Source: Oscillospiraceae bacterium
GTDB lineage: Bacteria > Bacillota > Clostridia > Oscillospirales > Oscillospiraceae
Direction of reading: 5' to 3'
Assembly (NCBI GenBank): GCA_029065305.1
Contig: JAIEIQ010000334.1
Location: 1-8,863 of the forward strand
DNA length: 8,863 nt
A model generated the notes under the pieces. That model saw nothing but the letters and a program-made list of their open reading frames with translations. It had not been told where the DNA came from and made no database searches. Numbering within the stretch: position 1 is the stretch's first letter; each line of letters opens with the position of its first letter. A program made the translations under genes and the position numbers. Below are positions 1 to 7,200 of the stretch, piece after piece.

Positions 1-226
1 CCTCCAGAGGAATCCCCCGCGCCCCGCACCAGTCCCGGACGAACTGCTCATCCCGGTCCGCCGTGGGGCGCAGGCAGTGGTTGAAGTGGGCGGCGGCCAG
101 CCGCAGCCCCCACTCCTCCGAGCGCGTGTGGAGCAGGTGGAGCAGGACCATGGAGTCCCGCCCCCCGGAGACGGCGCACAGCACCAGCTCCCCTGGTGAG
201 CGGGGGCAGGGCAGGTCAATCCTCAT
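1..226 (-). CDS. tilS: tRNA(Ile)-lysidine synthase, N-terminal part (runs off the left edge)
   Basis: TilS is a cytoplasmic PP-loop ATPase that activates the wobble cytidine of the CAU-anticodon tRNA-Ile with ATP and joins lysine to it, so that the tRNA reads AUA as isoleucine. Only the first 75 codons are in the window; the family is usually around 450 residues. The PP-loop is clear as SGGRDS (residues 20-25, consensus SGGxDS), followed by the second family motif HFNHCLR (47-53) and a QFVRDWC-type helix. The ATG at 224-226 lies inside the last codons of dnaB and overlaps it by 11 bp in another frame, with a weak GGAG about 10 bases upstream. This suggests translational coupling to the helicase gene. 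Both motifs sit at the expected distance from this start, which supports it. In related genomes hpt and ftsH often follow, but they would lie outside this window. Confidence 0.93.
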   Translation of the reverse strand, partial: MRIDLPCPRSPGELVLCAVSGGRDSMVLLHLLHTRSEEWGLRLAAAHFNHCLRPTADRDEQFVRDWCGARGIPLE

Positions 227-1565
227 CGTAGCGCATCTCCAGGGTGCTGAAGGTGGTGAACTCCGGCATCCAGCGCAGGGGAACCCGGCCCGTCTCGCCG
301 TGGCGGTTCTTCGCCACGCTGCACTCGGCGATATTCTTGTTCTCCGTCTCCTCCTTGTAGTAGTCCTCCCGGTAGAGGAACATGACGATATCCGCGTCCT
401 GCTCGATAGCGCCGGAGTCCCGCAGATCCGAGAGCATGGGGCGCTTGTCCTCCCGCTTCTCGTTGGCGCGGCTGAGCTGGCTCAGGCACAGCACCGGCAC
501 GTCCAGCTCCTTGGCCATGATCTTCAGCATCCGGGAGATATCGCTGACCGCCTGCTGGCGGCTCTCCCCGGAGTAGCCCTTGCCCCCGGAGGAGCTCATG
601 AGCTGGAGATAGTCGATGACCACCAGCCCCAGGTTGTCCAGGCGGCGGCACTTGGCGTTCATATCGGCGGCGGTGAGCATGGGGTTGTCGTCGATGCGGA
701 TATCCGTCTGCCGCAGCACCCGGGCGGCCTGGGTCAGCTTCCCCCAGTCGTTGGCGGAGAGCCGGCCCGTCATCAGCCTGCTCAAATCCACCAGCCCCTC
801 GGAGGAGATCAGGCGGGTGAGCAGCTGCTCCTTGCTCATCTCCAGGGAGAAGACCGCCACCGTCTTTTTGCTCTGCTTGGCCACATTCAGGGCGATATTC
901 AGGGCAAAGGAGCTCTTGCCCACGCCGGGGCGCGCGGCCAGAAGAATGAGATCCGACTTATTCAGCCCGTGGATCTTCTGGTCCACGGCGGAAAACCCGC
1001 TGGGCAGGCCCGGCAGGCCCGTCTTGCCGGAGGAGAGGTCGTTGAGCTGGTCCAGCAGGGGCTTGAGGAGCTGGGCGATGGGGACCATCTCCTGGGCGCT
1101 CCGGCCCCGGCGGATGGCGTACACCTTCTGCTCCGCGGCCTCCAGGATATCCGACGCCTCCCCCAGCCCCTCCTGGGTCATGGAGAGGATCTCCCCGGCG
1201 GACTTGGCCAGGGCCCGGAGCAGGGACTTGTCCCGGACAATCTTCACATACTCGGAGACATTGGCGCTGGTGGGGGTGATCTCCATGAGCTGGAGGAGAT
1301 AATTCCGGGTGGTGTTCTCATCGAAGGTCCCGTTTTTCTGCATCTCCTCCGCCACCGTCACCCCGTCGATGGGCCGGGAGTAGCTGAACATGGTGTAGAT
1401 GGTCTCAAAGATATCCCGGTTCTGCTGGATATAGAAGTCCTCCGGGACCAGCTTATCCATCACATCCTTGATGCAGTCCGCGTCGATGAGCATGGCCCCC
1501 AGGGCGGCCTGCTCCGCCTCCAGGGAGTGGGGCATCTGACGGGAGAGCAGATCGTCGCCTGCCAT
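216..1565 (-). CDS. dnaB: Replicative DNA helicase DnaB (DnaC in Bacillus nomenclature)
   Basis: This is the hexameric 5'-3' helicase that unwinds DNA at the replication fork and contacts primase. The 449-residue length is normal for the family. The N-terminal helical domain spans roughly residues 10-112 and starts with the typical PHSLEAEQAALG. A linker helix follows, then the RecA-like C-terminal domain from about 180. Visible motifs are Walker A ARPGVGKS (211-218), SLEMS with the catalytic-type Glu242, Walker B LVVIDYLQL (314-322), LSQLSR (361-366), DLRDSGAIEQDADIV (380-394) and KNRHGETG (419-426) with the arginine-finger region. No intein or insertion interrupts the ATPase motifs. The ATG at 1563-1565 has a GAGG 8 bases upstream. 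The gene follows rplI by 55 bp and overlaps tilS at its end, so it probably belongs to the gdpP-rplI-dnaB-tilS operon. Confidence 0.98.
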   Translation of the reverse strand: MAGDDLLSRQMPHSLEAEQAALGAMLIDADCIKDVMDKLVPEDFYIQQNRDIFETIYTMFSYSRPIDGVTVAEEMQKNGTFDENTTRNYLLQLMEITPTSANVSEYVKIVRDKSLLRALAKSAGEILSMTQEGLGEASDILEAAEQKVYAIRRGRSAQEMVPIAQLLKPLLDQLNDLSSGKTGLPGLPSGFSAVDQKIHGLNKSDLILLAARPGVGKSSFALNIALNVAKQSKKTVAVFSLEMSKEQLLTRLISSEGLVDLSRLMTGRLSANDWGKLTQAARVLRQTDIRIDDNPMLTAADMNAKCRRLDNLGLVVIDYLQLMSSSGGKGYSGESRQQAVSDISRMLKIMAKELDVPVLCLSQLSRANEKREDKRPMLSDLRDSGAIEQDADIVMFLYREDYYKEETENKNIAECSVAKNRHGETGRVPLRWMPEFTTFSTLEMRYDED

Positions 1566-1591
1566 CTTCCAATCCTCGCTTTCTGTTGTTT

Positions 1592-1620
1592 GGGGCGCCG
1601 CCCCCCGGGGAGGCGTCCCC
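1592..1620 (-). other. GC-rich imperfect hairpin between rplI and dnaB
   Basis: Immediately after the rplI stop, the minus-strand RNA can pair GGGG(A)CGCC (1612-1620) with GGCGCCCC (1592-1599), an 8-bp stem with one bulged A. The loop is itself C- and G-rich. The sequence after it is AAACAACAG, without a U tract, so it is not a standard terminator. It may stabilise the upstream mRNA 3' end or tune rplI versus dnaB expression. In such GC-rich DNA it could also be chance. Confidence 0.3.
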
Positions 1621-2070
1621 CTACTTCTCCTCCACCACCATCACATAGATGGTGCCGGAGACCTCGTAGCCCAGCTTGGCCTTCAGCTCGTAGCTCCCGT
1701 AGGCCTTGATGGGCTCATCCATGACGATCTTCTGCTTGACCAGCTCAATCCCGTGCTGGGCGCTCAGCGCGTCGGAGACCTCCTTGCTGGTCACAGCCCC
1801 GAAGAGCTTGCCGTTGGCCCCCGCCCGGGCCGTCACCTTCACCGGGGCGTTCTTCAGCTTCTCGGCGATGGCCTCCGCCTCCGCCTTCAGCCGGGCATCC
1901 TCGGCCTTCTTGGCCTTCTCCCGCAGCTTCATGGTGTTCATGGCGTCCGCCGTGGCGGGGACCGCCAGCTTCCGGGGGAGCAGGAAATTGCGGGCGTAGC
2001 CCTCGGCCACCTCGATGAGCTGGCCCTTCTTCCCCTGGCCCCGTACATCCTGCTGCAAAATCACTTTCAT
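1621..2070 (-). CDS. rplI: 50S ribosomal protein L9
   Basis: L9 binds 23S rRNA near the L1 stalk base and helps limit frameshifting and miscoding. The 149-residue length is typical. The N-terminal rRNA-binding domain (1-40) begins [16 protein letters not shown] and holds the family signature GYARNFLLP at 24-32. A long charged, lysine- and alanine-rich connecting helix covers about 41-74. The C-terminal domain starts near 75, contains [12 protein letters not shown] and ends with a hydrophobic strand and VVEEK. The start is set by a strong Shine-Dalgarno, TAAGGAGG (2079-2086), 8 bases before the ATG. It lies 51 bp after gdpP and 55 bp before dnaB, the conserved gdpP-rplI-helicase arrangement of many Bacillota. 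Confidence 0.98.
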   Translation of the reverse strand: MKVILQQDVRGQGKKGQLIEVAEGYARNFLLPRKLAVPATADAMNTMKLREKAKKAEDARLKAEAEAIAEKLKNAPVKVTARAGANGKLFGAVTSKEVSDALSAQHGIELVKQKIVMDEPIKAYGSYELKAKLGYEVSGTIYVMVVEEK

Positions 2071-2090
2071 AGTCGTATCCTCCTTATCCC

Positions 2091-2112
2091 GCCGGAGGCT
2101 CGCGCGTCCGGC
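2091..2112 (-). repeat. Short inverted repeat in the gdpP-rplI gap
   Basis: GCCGGA (2107-2112 read on the minus strand) and TCCGGC (2091-2096) form a perfect 6-bp stem with a 10-nt loop in the 51-bp gap, ending four bases before the rplI Shine-Dalgarno. There is no U tract. It could separate the two messages or shield the leader of rplI, but it is short and in GC-rich DNA. Its function is unknown. Confidence 0.3.
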
Positions 2113-2121
2113 ATTGCTGTC

Positions 2122-4107
2122 CTATTGATAGTATCTGTCGATAGCTGCCAGCAGCCGCTGGTGGACCGTCTTGGCGTCGATATTGGGGATATGCCCCCCC
2201 GCCGAGGTGGCGTTGCCCCCGCCCCCCAGGCTCTCAAGTATCACCTGCACATTGATCTCCCCCAGGGACCGGCCCGACATGGAGATGCCGTCCCCCTGGC
2301 CGTAGAGCACAATGGACGCCTGCACCCCCTTGAGGGTGAGCAGATCGTCCGCCGCCTTGGCCGCCGTCACCCGGCTGACCTCCCGCTCCGCCACCGCCAC
2401 GGCGATGTCCCCGTGGACCATCTTGGCGGTGCGGATGATGTCGTAGCGGGCGATCATGCTGGGCAGATCGCTCTGGAAATACCGGCGGACCTCGGCGGTG
2501 TCCGCCCCCGCCCGGCGCAGAAACGCAGCCGCCTCAAAGGTCCGGCCCCCGGCCCGCATGGAAAAGTTCTTCGTATCCAGCACAATCCCCGCCAGCAGGG
2601 CGTCCGCCTCCGCCGGCAGCAGGTCCGAGGGCTCCGCCATGTACTGGAGGAGCTCCGTCACCAGCTCCGAGGCGGAGGAGGCGTAGGGCTCGTGGAAGTT
2701 CAGCGCCGCGTTTTCGATGTAGACCGCCGCCCGCCGGTGGTGGTCGATGACCGCCACCCGGTTGCAGGCGTCCAGCAGCTGCCGGTGCTCCACCAGATCC
2801 GGCCGGTTGGTGTCCACCACCACCAGCAGGGCCCCCGCCTGGGCGTGGACAAAGGCGTCGGGCCCGGAGACAAAGGCCCCCGCGTACTCCGGCTGATCCG
2901 CCAGGTGGCGGACCAGGGCCTGGGCGTTGTTGCCCTCCAGGTCGATGACAACCTGGGCCTTCTTCCCCCGCTTCCGGGCGGCGCAGCAGATGCCCGCCGC
3001 CGCCCCCACCGCGTCCATGTCCGCGTACTCGTGGCCCATGACGTAGACCTGGCTGGCGTCGGCGATGAGATCCCCCAGGGCCTTGGCCATGACCCGGCTC
3101 TTGACCTTGGTGCGCTTCTCCGAGCTCTTGGCCCGGCCCCCGTAGAACTGGAAGTCCAGGCTGTCCTTCACCACTGCCTGGTCCCCGCCCCGGCTGAGAG
3201 CCATCTCAATGGACTTGCCGGCCCACTGGAGGGCCTCCTCATAGGTGTCGCAGTCCTTCCCCGCGCCGATGGACAGGGAGGCGTTGACCCCGTCCTCGCT
3301 GACCACCTGGTGGATGGACTCCAGCAGGGAGAACTTCTCCGCGGCCAGCTGCTCAAAGCTCTGCTCGTCGCAGATGAAGAGGTAGCGGTCCCGGTCGAAT
3401 TTCCGCAGCATCCCCCCGGTGTTCTGGACCCAGGCGTTGATCCGCTCGTCGATCTGGGCCAGCACCGCGCTCTTGGCCGCCTCGCCGCCGGCCTTGAGCA
3501 GCTCCTCGTAGTTGTCCAGCACCAGCAGCGTGACCACGGGCCGGGAGGCGTCGTAGACCGAGCGCATGTGCTCCCGCTCCGTCACGTCCACAAAGTAGGC
3601 GGTGACGATGATCCCCTGGCTGGCGGCCCGGCCGCTCATGCGGCCCGCCGCGCCGTAAATCTGGTAGACGCTGCCGTTCATCTCCGTCAGCTCCGGGTCC
3701 TGCTTCTCCCCGTCCAGAATACACTGGTAGCGGAAGCAGGGGGCCAGATCCCCGATGCGCATGTCAAAAACCCCCTCCCGGGCCTCGGTGAGCTCCATAA
3801 AGGCGGCGTTGGTCCAGATGATCTCCCCGTTGTCCGCCCGGAAGACCACCACCGGCAGCGGGGTGTTGAGCATACTGTTCTTGCTGATGGAGTCCACCCC
3901 GCCGGTGAGGGTCTCCACAAACTGCATAATGCTGCGCCGCCGGGCGTGGCTCTGGTTGCGGTAGAAGATGTACAGCAGCAGCAGCACCACCGTCTCCACC
4001 GCCGCCAGCACCGGCTCCACCAGCAGCGCCGCCAGAATAAACAGCAGGAAGCAGAGAAAATAGGGCTGCAGATTCGGCTCGATGAGCCGGGACAGTTTTT
4101 TATGCAC
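2122..4107 (-). CDS. gdpP: Cyclic-di-AMP phosphodiesterase GdpP (DHH/DHHA1 family, PAS and degenerate GGDEF domains)
   Basis: GdpP is a membrane-bound enzyme that hydrolyses c-di-AMP to pApA and so controls potassium/osmolyte balance, wall stress and beta-lactam tolerance in Bacillota. The 661-residue order matches the family. Two membrane helices lie at about 14-30 and 32-49, a PAS domain at 83-175, and a degenerate GGDEF domain at about 185-315, where GGDEF is replaced by a FDRDR-like stretch near 237-241. The DHH domain covers about 350-515 and DHHA1 about 565-655. Putative metal ligands are present: His359, Asp363 and Asp365 (GHEYADMD), Asp432, the DHH triad 455-457, and Asp511 (LDTKNFS). 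Two positions are odd: the usual DTH is DTN (Asn434), and the DHHA1 GGGGH is GGGGN (Asn632). The GTG start is favoured by a good Shine-Dalgarno 8 bases upstream. It is the first gene of the probable operon with rplI, dnaB and tilS. Confidence 0.96.
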   Translation of the reverse strand: MHKKLSRLIEPNLQPYFLCFLLFILAALLVEPVLAAVETVVLLLLYIFYRNQSHARRRSIMQFVETLTGGVDSISKNSMLNTPLPVVVFRADNGEIIWTNAAFMELTEAREGVFDMRIGDLAPCFRYQCILDGEKQDPELTEMNGSVYQIYGAAGRMSGRAASQGIIVTAYFVDVTEREHMRSVYDASRPVVTLLVLDNYEELLKAGGEAAKSAVLAQIDERINAWVQNTGGMLRKFDRDRYLFICDEQSFEQLAAEKFSLLESIHQVVSEDGVNASLSIGAGKDCDTYEEALQWAGKSIEMALSRGGDQAVVKDSLDFQFYGGRAKSSEKRTKVKSRVMAKALGDLIADASQVYVMGHEYADMDAVGAAAGICCAARKRGKKAQVVIDLEGNNAQALVRHLADQPEYAGAFVSGPDAFVHAQAGALLVVVDTNRPDLVEHRQLLDACNRVAVIDHHRRAAVYIENAALNFHEPYASSASELVTELLQYMAEPSDLLPAEADALLAGIVLDTKNFSMRAGGRTFEAAAFLRRAGADTAEVRRYFQSDLPSMIARYDIIRTAKMVHGDIAVAVAEREVSRVTAAKAADDLLTLKGVQASIVLYGQGDGISMSGRSLGEINVQVILESLGGGGNATSAGGHIPNIDAKTVHQRLLAAIDRYYQ

Positions 4108-4115
4108 GCGGGGCG

Positions 4116-4124
4116 TCCTCCCTT
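4116..4124 (-). promoter_or_regulatory. Shine-Dalgarno that fixes the GTG start of gdpP
   Basis: AAGGGAGGA on the minus strand lies 8 bases before the GTG at 4105-4107. No ATG in this frame has comparable spacing, and the resulting N-terminus leads into the first membrane helix, so the GTG start is preferred. Confidence 0.75.
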
Positions 4125-4148
4125 CACAGTTCTCGGCACGATTTTTTT

Positions 4149-4176
4149 ATTATAACACATTGGCCCGGCAAAGCAA
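4149..4176 (-). promoter_or_regulatory. Sigma-A-type promoter for gdpP (extended -10)
   Basis: On the minus strand the -10 box is a perfect TATAAT (4149-4154) preceded by TGT, giving the TGnTATAAT extended -10. A weak -35, TTGCTT (4171-4176), stands 16 bp upstream. The start site would fall near 4142, about 35 nt before the GTG. It would drive the gdpP-rplI-dnaB-tilS cluster. Confidence 0.65.
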
Positions 4177-4225
4177 AGCACAAATCCGCGGAAACGGCAA
4201 AAAACCCCTCCATGGCTCTCCCGGC

Positions 4226-4253
4226 TTGCATTTATCGGGGAATGTGGTATCAT
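4226..4253 (+). promoter_or_regulatory. Sigma-A-type promoter for the SLH protease gene (extended -10)
   Basis: TTGCAT (-35, 4226-4231) and TATCAT (-10, 4248-4253) are separated by 16 bp, and TGG before the -10 makes it an extended -10 element. The start site would be near 4260, leaving a leader of about 29 nt that carries the Shine-Dalgarno. It faces away from the gdpP promoter, whose -35 box is about 50 bp distant. Confidence 0.6.
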
Positions 4254-4288
4254 AGAGCCACACCCCTGGACAGAGGAGGAACCCATCC

Positions 4289-7200
4289 ATGAACAATATA
4301 CGACGCTTTTTCGCGCTGCTGCTGGCCCTGGGGCTGGCGGGGGCGCTGTGCCCGCCGGTCCGGGCGGCGGAGGCCCCGGCGGGGGACGGCCCCGTCCGGG
4401 CTGTGGTGGTCTTTGAGGCGGACGCCGCCGCCGGGGACCTGACGGCGCTGCTCTCCGCCCTGCCGGGGACGGAGACACTGTGGTCCTACGGCGCGCTGTT
4501 CTCCGGCGCGGCCATCGAGGCCCCGGAGAACGTTCTGCGGGCCCTGGAGGAGACGGCGGGCATCGCGGGCGTGGGCCGCAGCCGGTCCCACACCCGCTCC
4601 GCCGCCATCCACGATCCCCTGACCGCCACCAACAGCCTCCCGGTGATGGGCGCGCAGTCCACGGAGTACAGCGGGGACGGGGTGGTCATCGCCGTGCTGG
4701 ACGACAGCCTGCGGGTGAGCCACGAGGTCTTTGGGGACTACGGCCTGACGGAGCACCCGGCCCTCTCCCGGCAGGATATCAGCGCCTTCACCGCCGGGGG
4801 CGGCGCCCGGGGGCGCTACATCTCGGCAAAGCTCCCCTTTGTCTATGACTACGCCGGGCGGGACGCCGACGTGTCCGCCCAGGAGGACCACGGCACCCAC
4901 GTCTCCGCCCTTGCCGCCGGGTACGCCCCGGGGGAGGACGAAGCCCCTGTGTTCACCGGCGCGGCCCCGGCGGCGCAGCTGGTATTCATGAAGGTTTTCA
5001 CCGACGGGAAGGACAGCCGGGCCGACGACGCGGTGATCCTCCGGGCCATGGAGGACGCCTATCAGCTGGGGGCGGATATCATCAACCTGTCCCTGGGAAC
5101 CGACAACGGCTTCACCGAGGACGAGATCCTGGAGGAGGTCTACGGGGACATCTTCCGGCGGCTGGAGGAGGACGGAGTGCTGGTGTTCTGCGCCGCCGGC
5201 AACTCCGGAACCGTGGTCACGGAGAAGGCCGCCGGCGTCCCCCTGCCCTCCTCCGGCTACGCCGACTACGGCTCCGCCAGCTCCCCGGGGACCTACCAGG
5301 GGGCGGTGTCCGTGGCGGCGGCGGACGCCATGGTCCGCCAGAGCACCGGCGGCATTTTGGCCGGAGGACAGCGCTGGGCCTTCGTGGACGGCGACCCGGA
5401 CGAGGGCATGAGCGTCCCCTCCCTGGAGACGCTGGCGGACAAGGAGCTGCGGTTTGTGCCGGTGGGCGGCGTGGGGACGGCGGCGGACTACGAGGGCCTG
5501 GACGTCACCGGAGCAGTAGCGCTGGTGGAGCGGGGGGAGATCACCTTCACGGAGAAGGCCCGGAACGCCGCCGCTGCAGGCGCCGCGGCCTGCCTGGTCT
5601 ATAACAACGTCTCCGGGGGCGTTATCCCCTCGGTGGAGGACCTGCCCATCCCCTGCGCCATCGTCTCCCGGGCCGCAGGCGCGGCCCTGCTGGAGCTGGC
5701 GGAGCAGGGGGAGAACACCCTGATGGTCCGGGAGGACGCCTACATAGAGACGCTCCACGAGACGCCCGCCATCTACGAGTACTCCGCCTGGGGGACCACC
5801 TCGGACCTGCGGCTGGTGCCCGCGCTCACCGCCCCCGGCGGCTCTGTGCTCTCCGCCGGGGCGGAGGACGACGACGCCTACCTCCAGCTGAGCGGCACGT
5901 CCATGGCCTCCCCCAACGCGGCGGGCATTGCCGCCGGGGTGCTCCAGGCCCTGCGGGAGCGCCGCCCGGAGCTGACGCGGGCCCAGCAGGGCCGGCTGGC
6001 CCTGGACCTGCTGGCCTCCACGGCGGAGATCATCTTGGACGAAAACGAGCTGCCCCTCTCCCCCCGGCGGCAGGGGGCCGGTCTGGTGAACCAGGACGCG
6101 GCCCTGTCCGCCGGAGCGGTGATTGAAAATCCCCTGCTGGAGCTGGGGGAGAGCGGGGACGGCAGCTTTACCGCCGTCCTCCAGATCCAAAACCTGACGG
6201 ATCAGCCCCTGGAGCTGACAGTGGACGCCCAGGTCCTTACCGACGCCTGGACGGAGGAGAACGGGCGGACCTACAGCGCCCTGACGGCCCTGGACATCAC
6301 GGATCGGGTGGAGATCTCCGGCGATAAAACGGTGAAGCTCCCCGCCGGCGGGAGCGGCGAGGCCTCCGTCACCCTCAAAGTCCGCCCGGAGGCCCTTGAG
6401 GAGCTGGGGGAGATCTTCCCCAACGGCTTTTTCACCGAGGGATACATCCATCTGCGCGGAGAGGAGACGGGCCCCCTGCACGCTGCCTTCCTGGGCTTCT
6501 GCGGCGATTGGAAAGCCGCGCCCATCCTGGAGCCGGTGACCAACCGGGAGGTTTTGGACTTCCTGGCGGAAACCGGCGGCGAGGGGGACTGGCGCGAAGA
6601 GCTGCCCATCGATCTGGGGGCCAATCTGGTGTATATCACCGGCGGGGAGGACGGCTTCGACCCGGAGAGCGCCCTCCTTCTGGGGGAGAACGCCTGGGGA
6701 TACACCCCCTGGGGGGACCGCCGGGGCGCGATCTCCACGGAAAATCCGGACTCCCTGTACAGCGGCGGCAGTCTGTTTGTGGTGGAGCCGGTGCTCCTGC
6801 GCAACGCCGCCCATCTGATCATGCTGGTGCGCAGGGAGGCGGACGGGGAGATCTGCGCCGTGGACGACACCCCCTGGCTGCCCCGGGCGGGGATGGTGAA
6901 CGGGGAGGCCGCCTCCAGCGGCCTGTTCCTCTGGGACGGCACCGGCCGGGACGGGGAGCCTCTGCCCGAGGGGACTACCGTTCAGGTGGAATTTTACGCC
7001 TGGCTGGACAGCGACACGGAGATGGAGGCGGCTTACGCCGCCCATGGAGAGAGGGACTACGCCTGGCTGACGGCGGAGGACTACGGGGATCGGCTGGAGT
7101 GGAGCTTCCCCGTAACCATCGACGGCACAGCGCCCACGGTCCTGGCCGGGCTGGATGATCCCGCCGCCGGGGACGCCTGGAGCGGTGCGGAGGCGGCGGA

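Noticed and set aside
63..1709. A 548-codon plus-strand open frame opposite dnaB and tilS
   Set aside because: It is a shadow of two well-supported minus-strand genes, with a low-complexity product.
1753..4155. An 800-codon plus-strand open frame opposite rplI and gdpP
   Set aside because: It is antisense to two clear genes, with biased composition and no recognisable motifs. The frame is open because third codon positions are G or C.
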